This document shows positions 54,344 through 63,710 of a stretch of DNA of 64,000 nt, in pieces. The stretch's first letter is position 1. Every line of letters begins with the position of its first letter. This DNA comes from Carnegiea gigantea. Its lineage: Eukaryota; Streptophyta; Magnoliopsida; Caryophyllales; Cactaceae. The translations under genes were made by a program, and so were the position numbers. Under the pieces are notes generated by a model, which made no database searches, was not told where the DNA came from, and saw nothing but the letters and a program-made list of their open reading frames with translations. Where the stretch lies: NCBI GenBank assembly GCA_029747015.1, contig JAKOGI010000833.1:326501-390500 (forward strand), in the 5' to 3' direction.

Positions 54344-57028
54344 TTGTCTTTTAAATCAAAAAGGTGTGTTAGCACTACCCGACCTCTTGAATTACTACAC
54401 ATTGATCTATGTGGTCCTATGAGGATAACAAGTAGAGGTGGGAAGAGGTATGTGCTTGTCATAGTGGATGATTACTCTCGATTTACTTGGACCCTGTTCT
54501 TGGCCTCCAAGGATGAAACTTTTGAGAATTTTACTGCCTTTCTCAAAAAGGTTGAAAAGAGAGTAGGACACTCATTGGTTAGCTTGAGGTCTGATCATGG
54601 TACTGAATTTGAAAATACAAGTTTTACAGAATTTTGTAATACGCATGGTGTTGATCATAACTTCTCGGCCCCAAGAACACCCCAACAGAATGGGGTGGTT
54701 GAGCGCAAAAACCGCACCCTAGAAGACATGACTAGGACAATGCTTATTGCTAGTGGTCTTCCTAGGAACTTTTGGGCAGAAGCTTTGAACACATCATGTT
54801 ACATTATGAATAGATGTATGATTAGACCTATTTTGAACAAAACTCCCTACGAACTCTTCAAAGGCAGAAAGCCCAACATTATGCATTTAAGAACATTCGG
54901 TTGTAGGTGTTTTGTGCATAATAATGGGAAGGATGCTTTAGAAAAGTTTGATCCCAGGAGTGATGAGGCAATATTTCTCGGTTATTCCTCTCACAGTAAG
55001 GCATACAAAATCTTTAACAAAAGAACCTTGTGCGTTGAGGAAAGTGTGCATGTGCTTTTTGATGAATCTAACACTTTGAATAAGAATGGTGCACAGGAAG
55101 AAGAGTTTGAATTAGGTCTTATCCGAAAAGAAGTGTTGCTCCATGAGAGACAAGGTAAGAACACCATGGAGACAACAGGCCCAGAAGTTGTTCCTCAAAA
55201 CGGCAGGCAAGGCGAACACCAAACAGGGGGAAACACCGTTGAACCCTGTTCGGGACCATGTTCTTCAGGAACAGGCTTACAAACAGGTGCAGAAACAGGC
55301 TCAGGAGGTGTTCGTGAGCCTGATTCTCCAAATATTCCGGCTAGAGTAGAGCATGTGTCTGTGGATCCACTTACTCCACGACCATGGAAGCACCATAGTT
55401 CACACCCCCTTGATCAAATTCTGTCTGATATTAATAGTGGAGTGCAAACTAGGTCTAAGCTTAAGAATTTTTGTGCTTTCTATGCTTTTCTCTCTAACAT
55501 TGAGCCAAAGAATGTGAATGAAGCTCTTGCAGATTCAGATTGGGTCACGGCAATGCAAGAAGAGCTCCATCAATTTGAAAGAAACAGAGTATGGCACCTG
55601 GTACCTAAACCTGCAGAGAGAACAATCATTGGAACCAAGTGGGTGTTCCGAAACAAACTGGATGAGTCAGGAACAGTCACTAGGAACAAGGCACGGCTGG
55701 TTGTTCAAGGGTATAACCAAGAAGAAGGGATCGATTATGAAGAAACCTTTGCACCAGTTGCTAGAATTGAGGCTATTCGAATCCTAATAGCCTTTGCAGC
55801 TCATATGGAAATCAAGCTATATCAAATGAACGTGAAAAGTGCATTCCTAAATGGATACCTTAAAGAAGAGGTGCATGTCAAACAACCCCCTGGTTTTGAA
55901 AACAGTGAATTTTCTAACCATGTTTTCAAACTAGAAAAAGCTCTTTATGGTTTAAAACAAGCTCCTAGAGCTTGGTATGAACGTTTGTCAAGTTTTTTAC
56001 TTGAAAATAATTTTAGAAGAGGCAAGGTAAACAATACCTTGTTTCTAAAATCTAAGGGGGAACATTTATTGATTGTCCAAATATATGTTGATGACATTAT
56101 ATTTGGTGCAACTCATCATGATTTATGCAATGAATTTTCAAATATGATGAGGAGTGAGTTTGAGATGAGCATGATGGGTGAGCTTAACTTTTTCTTAGGC
56201 TTACAAATCAAGCAAACTCCAAACGGCACCATGATCCATCAACAAAAGTATATTAAGGAACTACTTAAGTATTTTGGGATGGAGTCGGCCAAGCCCATTG
56301 ATACTCCCATTTCTCGTTCTACTAAGTTGGTAATGGATGATGGGAGTCCCTCAGTTGAGGAGAAACTCTATAGGGGCATGATAGGGTCACTCTTATACCT
56401 TACCGCTAGTAGGCCCGACATTGCTTTCAGTGTCGGTTTATGTGCCCGTTTTCAGTCTTGCCCTAAAGAGACTCATCTTGAAGCTGTTAAACAGATACTA
56501 AGATATTTGAAACATACACCCAACTTAGCTTTATGGTATCCTAGAGGTTGCAATTTTGATCTTGTTGGATATGCTGACGCTGATTACGCTGGATTCCTAG
56601 TTGATAGAAAGAGTACCTCAGGTATGGCTCACTTTCTTGGACCTTGTTTGGTATCTTGGGCTACCAAGAAGCAACATTCAGTTGCCATGTCCACAGCAGA
56701 AGCTGAATATGTTGCAGCAGCTTCATGTTGTGCTCAACTGTTGTGGATAAGACAACAGCTTAAGGACTTTTGTGTTAACACTGGATGCATTCCTATTTTT
56801 TGTGATAACACAAGTGCAATTAACATTGCCAAAAATCCATGTCAACATAAAAGAACAAAGCATATTGACATTCGACATCATTTCTTGAGAGATAATGTTG
56901 AAAAGGGTTTAATTTCTATGAATTTTTGCACAACGGAAAATCAAATTGCTGATATATTCACTAAGGCACTAGCTAGAGATCAATTTGAAAGAAATAGACT
57001 GGAACTAGGGTTGGTAAGAACACCCTGA
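54344..57028 (+). CDS. Pol: integrase core, reverse transcriptase, RNase H (element H)
   Basis: Open for 894 codons in the gag frame. Integrase: '[14 protein letters not shown]' (first D), '[15 protein letters not shown]' (second D) and '[20 protein letters not shown]' (E), followed by '[12 protein letters not shown]' and '[17 protein letters not shown]'. Reverse transcriptase: '[20 protein letters not shown]', '[20 protein letters not shown]', '[20 protein letters not shown]' and the catalytic 'YVDDIIFGA' (56084 on). RNase H: '[20 protein letters not shown]', '[20 protein letters not shown]', '[20 protein letters not shown]' and '[20 protein letters not shown]'. All catalytic residues I can check are present. 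Upstream stops would prevent synthesis of full Gag-Pol, so this is an open but probably unexpressed part. Confidence 0.95.
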   Translation: MSFKSKRCVSTTRPLELLHIDLCGPMRITSRGGKRYVLVIVDDYSRFTWTLFLASKDETFENFTAFLKKVEKRVGHSLVSLRSDHGTEFENTSFTEFCNTHGVDHNFSAPRTPQQNGVVERKNRTLEDMTRTMLIASGLPRNFWAEALNTSCYIMNRCMIRPILNKTPYELFKGRKPNIMHLRTFGCRCFVHNNGKDALEKFDPRSDEAIFLGYSSHSKAYKIFNKRTLCVEESVHVLFDESNTLNKNGAQEEEFELGLIRKEVLLHERQGKNTMETTGPEVVPQNGRQGEHQTGGNTVEPCSGPCSSGTGLQTGAETGSGGVREPDSPNIPARVEHVSVDPLTPRPWKHHSSHPLDQILSDINSGVQTRSKLKNFCAFYAFLSNIEPKNVNEALADSDWVTAMQEELHQFERNRVWHLVPKPAERTIIGTKWVFRNKLDESGTVTRNKARLVVQGYNQEEGIDYEETFAPVARIEAIRILIAFAAHMEIKLYQMNVKSAFLNGYLKEEVHVKQPPGFENSEFSNHVFKLEKALYGLKQAPRAWYERLSSFLLENNFRRGKVNNTLFLKSKGEHLLIVQIYVDDIIFGATHHDLCNEFSNMMRSEFEMSMMGELNFFLGLQIKQTPNGTMIHQQKYIKELLKYFGMESAKPIDTPISRSTKLVMDDGSPSVEEKLYRGMIGSLLYLTASRPDIAFSVGLCARFQSCPKETHLEAVKQILRYLKHTPNLALWYPRGCNFDLVGYADADYAGFLVDRKSTSGMAHFLGPCLVSWATKKQHSVAMSTAEAEYVAAASCCAQLLWIRQQLKDFCVNTGCIPIFCDNTSAINIAKNPCQHKRTKHIDIRHHFLRDNVEKGLISMNFCTTENQIADIFTKALARDQFERNRLELGLVRTP

Positions 57029-57527
57029 GATACTTGTTTCCAAGACATGAACTAGGTTTGGTAAAAACAACCTCTACACCTTGTTCTCTCCCCTTGTTTA
57101 CAAATCTTATTAGCAACTGATGTGATTTATGTACAATGAGTGCATACACTCGAATTGCGTGCGGTTTTTTTTTGCAAAGAGTGCAGCATAAGGGGATGTA
57201 CTAAGGATCACTGGAGCAGCTCTGCCACCCCTAGTACCAATGAGTCAAATCAAGATCAAATGGCGAAGAACAGGCAGGTATCTTGATCGAACGGAAAGAG
57301 CAGGTACGTCCCTTGGTTGTTCAATGCGTATGGGAATGTGTTTTCTTTAAACCTCCCTCCTTCCCAAGGCACACGCTTTTAATGTTCTCACCCGTTGCAA
57401 GTCAAGAGATATTTAAAAGATTTTGGGGTGCCCTCTCTCTCGCTTTAAATACCCTGTTCTCAGTTCTTCTTTCCAGAAACAAACCCCGCAAACAGCCTAA
57501 AACCCTAATCTCTCTCCTCTAGCAACA
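57029..57527 (+). other. Spacer between pol and third ORF (element H)
   Basis: No domain. It holds T-rich and CT-rich tracts (57164-57172, 57405-57480) as a leader for the next gene and several copies of the AACA/ACAGG word typical of this element. The frame at 57283-57522 has no motif. Confidence 0.6.
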
Positions 57528-59405
57528 ATGGCTTCCAACCACACCTCCAACTCAAAAGCCCTGGTTTGTGCATCCTCAATCCCTGCTCCCCCACGCCCAA
57601 TCCTGTACAAGCCTTTCAGATTTCAGAAAAGCTTGTCCCTAAAATCAGTAGGGATAGGGATGGACGATATTCCCTTCAATTGTGGAAGGGAATTGGTGTT
57701 TTTTGCGGGGTCAATTGCATGTCCCCTTAAAGTAGAGTCGGAGGGTGCACCATCGAGACCTCAAGACAAAATCTTGGAAACCCCTGAAGGGTTTAGTGAT
57801 AATTTCGAACCCTGTTCTTTTGGGCTGTTTCCTGAAACAGTGCCAGAAACAGGGAAAGACTCTTTTGACGCCGTGTATGTGGAGGATCTGAATGTCGATT
57901 TCCGAGGGAACTCGTATGAGACATCAGAGGAGAATCAGGAGAAGGATTCTCTCCCTGAGGCTGAACTCACTACTCCGGTTGCTCAAACCGGAGAGAAAAG
58001 GAAAAGGGTAAAAATAGTGGCCAGGCGCAGCAGAACGCCAAGAACAAGGCCACAACCAAGGTCTCAACCCTCTCAAACTCCCTCTTCTCCAAAATCCTCC
58101 AAGCCTTCTCGCAAATCTGCCAGAATTACTTTTCAATCCGCTCCCCGTATCTCCAAACCCTCTGCTCCAATTATCAAGGAGATTTCCTCTTCTTCTACCG
58201 AGGAGTTCTCGAGTTCTGACTCTGAGAACACCTCTTTCAAACAGGGGACACCGGTGTTCTCCGAGTCCTCTGAAGATTAAGCTCCTCCAAAATCCACCTC
58301 TAAACTTGCTATGAAGCCCTCTCCTACAATCTCACCCCTCAAAAGAAGGCCCAGAACAGCTCCCCTACCAGACGCTACCATCTCTGTTCCTCCTCCCAAA
58401 CGCCCAAAGAAGTCCACTCCCTCTCCTATGTCTGACAAACATGCACAATTGCTTAAGCGCAATGTCGTCAGGGGGAAGGTAGTGAATATACGTTTTTTTG
58501 AGGAACATGGTCTGGGGGTGTTCCTGAGCAAGTTGCGAGCCCAAGGCTGGCTCGACTTGTTTGCAAACACCCAGTTGGGGTGTTCTGTGCCTGAGTTGGC
58601 TGAGTTTTACACCAACTGCAGTGTCACCAAAGGGGTGGTGACAAGTTTGGTAAATGGGCAAGGCATTAAGGTTGATGCACCCACACTTGGGAAAATATTG
58701 GGTGTGCCCTCACAAGGCTTTGCTGTGTATGTGAGGGAAGACAAAACTGCCCTGGCAACATCCAGGCTCCTTGAGGTGTCCCAACGCCTCAGTCAGAAAC
58801 AGGGCCTGAGAACACCCCTCTCGGTTAAGAAGGGTGAAATGACCTCCCTGTACCAACTACTGTTTATGTTCACCATCAAGAACATAATTCCGCGAGGTCA
58901 AGGGCGAAACTCAGCAGATGCCCTCGATCAATGTCTGGTGGACCTACTGGATCGGGAGGAACCAATCAACCTCCCTGCAATTATGATTCGCCACATAGGG
59001 CGAATTGCGGACACCACCCGGGCACATGATCTTGGCTATGGGTTTTTGCTGACAAGGGTGTTTGAGCACTTTAGGATATTGCTCACACGGAGAGCGGCGG
59101 CCCAAATCATTGATGAGATTGGGATTGACACCCTGCTAGGGTGTGGCTATGGGATTGGCGAAGGGTCAGTCTCCAAACAGGGTCATCGACCACCTCGACC
59201 ACCTGTTTCTGGGCAACCTTCCATCCAGGTTGAGGCTGTTCTTAAGGACAATGCTCACCTCAAGGATGAGCTCTCAGCTGTCAAGGCTACTCTTGCTGAG
59301 GAACAAGCCCTCTCCGCCAAACGCCATGAAGATTTGCTTACCCTTCTCTCCACCCTTGCCCCCAGCATTCCTCCTCTGCAAATGAAACCACCCCCTGCTC
59401 CCTGA
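57528..59405 (+). pseudogene. Third (env-position) ORF of element H, putative plant transposon protein family
   Basis: The ATG at 57528 opens a 625-codon frame broken only by a TAA at 58278-58280 (CAA expected). Residues 1-250 are low-complexity, with a basic stretch ('GEKRKRVKIVARRSRTPRTR') and serine-rich acidic segments. From about residue 310 a globular domain is seen: 'NVVRGKVVNIRFFEEHGLGV', 'LRAQGWLDLFANTQLGCSVP', 'LAEFYTNCSVTKGVVTSLVN', 'TLGKILGVPSQGFAVYV', 'MTSLYQLLFMFTIKNIIPRG' and 'LPAIMIRHIGRIADTTRAHD'. This is the layout of the 'putative plant transposon protein' domain (PF20167-like), otherwise often seen in gypsy-derived proteins. A short coiled coil ends it. No signal peptide or transmembrane segment is visible, so an envelope role is not supported. 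Confidence 0.8.
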
Positions 59406-59696
59406 TTGTCTAGGCTAGTCTCTAGTCTCCTCCTCCTCCTCTCTTAGTTTTGTTGTTTTGGCATTGTACTATTTTTTTGCAATGAAATATCTATTTGAAA
59501 TGCTTTATATGCTTTTCTTGCAACCGTCCTGTTGTTCTTGCTTTTTAACGATGCCAAAAGGGGGAAGAATAGACTAACCTATTGACAAAGTGTGACGAAT
59601 GAACCTGACCCTGACTAACTCCTTGTACCTATGTGGATCCCTATCAGCATTAAATTTTTTTTGTTTGTCAATATGGACACTTGGTTTGTCATCATC
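59406..59696 (+). other. Element H 3' untranslated region with extra PPT-like run
   Basis: Short non-coding tail. GCCAAAAGGGGGAAGAAT at about 59552-59569 resembles the terminal polypurine tract and may be a second one. Repeated polypurine runs before the 3' LTR are a reported Sirevirus feature. Confidence 0.6.
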
Positions 59697-59711
59697 AAAA
59701 AGGGGGGAAAT
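59697..59711 (+). promoter_or_regulatory. Element H polypurine tract
   Basis: AAAAAGGGGGGAAAT-type run directly preceding the LTR start TGTTAAATTAG. Confidence 0.92.
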
Positions 59712-61440
59712 TGTTAAATTAGTATATTCAGTTTTGATGACAACAAACCCAAGTGTAAAATGCTCTTAAGTAATGTTGCCCTAAACAAAGTTCTCCAAAC
59801 ATGCATATACTGTTATTTTCAATATGCATCTTAACTTGTTTGCTGAATGTTGAGAACAAGTCTTAAGAACAGGTCTCATACCTTGACGACTCACGCTCAA
59901 GTCAAGAACACCACCTTGATGAGTTGATTGTGTGTTAAGATCAGTTTCTGAACTCAAGCAATACAAGAACAACCTGGCAAACAGGCTAGGTGTTTCAAGG
60001 ACAATCCAACAAACAGGCCTTTCTGAACTCAAGCGATACAAGAACAACCTGGCAAACAGGTTGGTCTAGGTGGTTGGGGCAGCGTATTCGTCTTGAACAA
60101 GATGACTGGATCTACAACAAGATGTCTTGGTAATTTAGGTTTTATTTTTTAGACTCTTGTTAATATGCCAATCTTGAAAAGTCTCTAACTAACCACTCTT
60201 GAATTGGTTGCGCTATTTGCTTCAGAACACCAAGTTTGAGCAACCCTGTAAACAGGGTACCTAGGGTGTTTCTGAACTGCAACGGCCAAACCCGGTTACT
60301 TTGGAAAACTTATTTTGGTTGGCCAAAAGCTCTAATATATTTTGATAAAATTCCAAGACAGCAATTTAAGCTGTAGAAAATCTTTTTGATATGAAAATCC
60401 CTTGGGAGATTTGCAAAACTGATTTTGGAAAATATTTACCAAAATCGAAAATATTTCTTTCTTATCCTTTGGGAAGTGATTAATTCAAAATTCAAAGCTG
60501 AGATTCTTTCCCATGTATCTCACGGCTATTTTTAAAGGGGAAAAGATAGACTTTTATCTTCCAAAAATCAAATCCTTACAATATTGGGAAAACTCTATCC
60601 TCATTGATCTTTTAGCCGTTGGAATTCTTTATGCTAAGCAAAAATCTTTCTTTGCTAAACATAGCTGATTTTATCACTTCTCCTTGTTTTTGACCGTTCG
60701 ATTTTTTGTTTAAAATCTCAACATTTCACTCCCATTCAAAAAGTGGAGAAAAAACGAGAAACATACACAACATACGCAAAAAAAGGGGGGGGGAAATTAC
60801 AAAAGTGGTTTTTCTAGTGAGAAGAATTTTTCGAGCTACTCTTGAGAAAAGAAAAACCGAGACAAGTTATGTTTAAGCTGAGCTTTCAAGATATTGGCAT
60901 ACTAGGACCTCATTGTACCTTACATCTGCTTAAGTCAGAAGCACCACCGTAAGGTGTTTTGTAACCCTGATCTTGGATCAGAAGAGTGAGTGAGTGGTCC
61001 TCGGTCGTGTGGACTTTGGACGTGTCCAATCTGGTGAGATTTGGACGTGTCCAATCTGGTGAGATTTGGACATGGTGTAACCTTTCTTAGAAAAGAAGGT
61101 TACGTGGTTGCAAGTTGTAACAAGGTGTGTTACATTTGTAACGTGTGAAGCCGGTTAGTGAAAGTGGTTAAATCCTACACGAGGTAGGTCGTGGTTTTTC
61201 ACACCTCAGTTGGGCTAGAGGTGTTTTCCACGGAAAAATTGTGTGTGCTTTATTTCCGCATTTATCTTGTTGATTTTCGCCTTTGAGCAAATTGAAAACA
61301 TCCGGTGCAAACAAGTCAGAAGGTTGTTTGTAATTCAAGAACAACCTCTGCAATCAGGAGGGTGTTTGTTAGTAAGTACGCGAAAATCGAACACCACAAT
61401 TCACCCCCTTTCTTGTGGGTAAGTACTCCTAAATACAACA
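59712..61440 (+). repeat. Element H 3' LTR
   Basis: Collinear with the 5' LTR. It is 32 bases longer, mainly because a 25-base unit (CGTGTCCAATCTGGTGAGAT...) is duplicated at 61021-61070 where the 5' LTR has one copy (51517-51541), and a homopolymer run is longer near 60779-60793. Confidence 0.95.
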
Positions 61441-61445
61441 ATGAT

Positions 61446-62868
61446 TCTTATGCTAGGATTCTTAAAATGGGGCTAGAACACTAACATGTCAGTTTTAAGC
61501 CCATCTTGCACAGGTTCGGTAAAATGACCATAACTTTCTCCATAGATCTCAGATTAATGCAATTCAAGAGCCATTTTGAAGCCAACATACGGACCTATCT
61601 ACCCAACAAAAATCAAAATTTTTGGCTGGGCTGATCATTACCGGTTACATTTCCAATACTGTCCTATTTTTTTGGAAATTCCAGCCTCACTGATTGAGTG
61701 GGTTCTCTCACTTTTCACACCAATCCTCAACTTAAACTCTTTCCTAACAGCATGTAAACACACTTTGGTACATCCCAACATCATATAAAAACACCACAAA
61801 TAATTCCACTTAATATTCATATAAAATAATGCTCCTTTTCTAGTCACATATACACGCACACCTCAAATTTAACATTAGTTGGCCCAAATCATGCTTTTGG
61901 GTCAAAACTCTAACTTTGCGTCAACTTGAACTCACTCCCATCTTTTCTAAACACCACAAACACCATAACAAACTTCAATATATTAAGAGATAAGCAAACC
62001 ACAAGGATAAGACAATCACTAAACAATACTTGAACAAGAAGCTTGCATGACCAAGATGAAACCCTAACCCTAGCCTCATCCAATTTCACTCCAACATAAT
62101 CCATCAACAAGATGATTCTTAATACCATAAAAAAAAGCATAATCCATCACTAAAACAACCAAAATAATAAACAAAAACCAACAAGATCAAGAATCAAAAA
62201 CAAATTCAGCATAGGTGGTGAAAAGAATACTCACTTTGTGCTTGAAAAAGAGGTAAGAATGATCCTTGATGCTTGTAGGAGTGAAGGGGTGGTTGGGGGT
62301 GGTGAGGGGTGGTTGTTTGGTGGTTGAAATGGTGACGATGCTGATGCTGCTAGTGCTGGCCGTGACTAAAGAGAAGGAGGAGAGAATATGGAGAGAGAAG
62401 GTGTCTTGAAATGCTTGGTGATCAATGAAGTTAAATGAAAATTTTTGCAATTTATATTAGGCTTTTACTTGGCTGAAAATGAAAGTAGAAAAGTCAATAA
62501 TCTTAAGCTTAATTAAGGCTTAATTAAAAGAGTTTAGCTAAACAAATAAAGGTTAAGTCTTGTTGCGTCGCAATCGGCCCTAACGGGCTCGGGTTTAGAG
62601 AAAGAACCGAAACCGAGTGCGTTTGAAAAAATTTTTTTTCTTTTACAACTCAAGATTAAATGGTTGTGGTGCCATGAAAAAGAATTAAATCGTTAAATTC
62701 ATAACTATCAAGGCCTAAATCGATCTCCAAATTTTGACTAGAATAAAACCCCGAATTGCAAAGTGAGGACCCATTTAGAAATGTCCAAATCGGGACAATA
62801 AAAATAAATGATGTAATGACGTAAATGAAATGAAATTAACAAACATAATTTAGGGTCGGACTATTACA
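61446..62868 (-). repeat. E right flank, part 2: inverted LTR 5' half
   Basis: Reverse complement of LTR sequence from its start (47408) to about 48835, ending on the plus strand with GGACTATTACA at 62868, the LTR terminus. Minus-strand open frames here (61638-61859, 61910-62140, 62187-62450) mirror those in the plus-strand LTR and are not genes. Confidence 0.93.
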
Positions 62869-62873
62869 TTAGT
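62869..62873. repeat. Target-site duplication of insertion E (right copy, TTAGT)
   Basis: Identical to 39435-39439. D sequence resumes immediately after it. Confidence 0.92.
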
Positions 62874-63483
62874 AGAGGATACCTCTTCTTAATAGTTACT
62901 AATTGAGCTCTTTGTAATAAATACATTGCCTTAAACTTCTATCCTTCTTCTTAATAAGAGCACTGGGCTTCCCACGTAGGTACACTAGGCGAGATAGTTC
63001 TTTGTCTAATAGTTCTTGTAATTGAACTTTCAATTTAGCTAGCTCTACTAGTGCTATTCAACAAGGGGCCTTGAATATAGTAGTTGTACCTAGCACTAAA
63101 TCAATAGTCAAATTTATTTCACCATCTAGCGGTAATGCAGGAACATCCTTAAACACCTTGGGAATTCATTTGCTATAGAAATTTCGCTCAAGTTAGGCTT
63201 ATCGAAGTAACTACTCTACTGCATATAAATACCCATGGCACCACATTCTCATCATTCTAAAAGCTTACATAGCAGAGATGATCACTATTGCTTTTTGAGG
63301 ATTGCTCCCCTTATGTCCAAGTTTCTATCCTTTAGGAGTAGTATGGGAGACTAGTTTTCTTTTGCAATCAATAGTTACCTAATATTTGGCTAACCAGTCC
63401 CTAAAATAACATCAAATTCTTGCATTTCTATTTTCACCAAGTCAATAAGAAGACTCTTTTCACTAACATTCAAAGGACAGTTT
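62874..63483 (-). pseudogene. Reverse transcriptase N-terminal part and linker, element D
   Basis: The minus strand near 62874-62935 reads 'LRQCIYYKELN' and, with a frame change, 'IKKRYPLLR'. These match 'LRMCIDYRELNK-TIKN-YPLPR' of chromoviruses and join directly to '[11 protein letters not shown]' at 39439. The part to 63483 is the linker to protease, with several stops. Confidence 0.8.
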
Positions 63484-63710
63484 CTATATATAACACCTAT
63501 TTATAACACAAAACCCCACTGGGATAGTCATAAATAATATATGACCCATTTTAGATGGATCTCTAGAAAGTTTCTTAGCAAATTTGGAGGTCGCAATCAA
63601 ATGACTTACACCAGAATCAAATAGAACATGTGCATAAGTTTTATGAAGAAGCAAAGTACCTATCATGGCTGTATTAGAATCCTCCTCTTGGTTTTCACCA
63701 AGATTTTAAA
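63484..63710 (-). pseudogene. Aspartic protease, element D
   Basis: 'MIGTLLLHKTYAHVLFDSGV' and 'SHLIATSKFAKKLSRDPSKM' (63540-63666) show the D-S-G active-site motif followed by the usual S-H-x-F/L-I. A TAG or TAA ends the frame at 63484. The A-rich run at 63709-63723 just upstream causes a likely frame change. Confidence 0.85.

Larger units (their letters stand above)
50214..61440 (+). mobile_element. Element H: Ty1/copia (Sirevirus-like) with third ORF
   Basis: 11.2 kb element with LTRs of 1697 and 1729 bases, TGTT...AACA ends, initiator tRNA-Met primer-binding site, and one gag-pol frame in copia order (gag, protease, integrase, reverse transcriptase, RNase H). A third ORF follows pol, then a polypurine tract. 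Perfect 5-base duplications flank it. The long gag with two zinc knuckles, the large size and the extra ORF after pol suggest the Sirevirus/Maximus group. Only five in-frame stops break it, so it is the youngest insertion of the stack. Confidence 0.93.
39440..62868. mobile_element. Insertion E (element C): Tekay-like element with inverted interior
   Basis: The outer ends are LTR ends in minus orientation: 39440-39684 is an LTR 3' end, and 62868 is an LTR 5' start. Between them lies a plus-strand element with LTR, primer-binding site, ORFs, polypurine tract and LTR (39684-50056), cut short at both LTR ends. Perfect TTAGT duplications flank the whole. Taken together the pieces make one element with two LTRs of about 2.67 kb, plus inverted duplicates at each switch point. 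Copia element H sits inside the right LTR part. An internal inversion is the simplest reading; insertion of one copy into a solo LTR of another, with deletions, is the alternative. Confidence 0.8.

Noticed and set aside
57528..59405. Envelope glycoprotein gene
   Set aside because: No signal peptide, transmembrane segment or cysteine-rich ectodomain is visible; only the position after pol is env-like.
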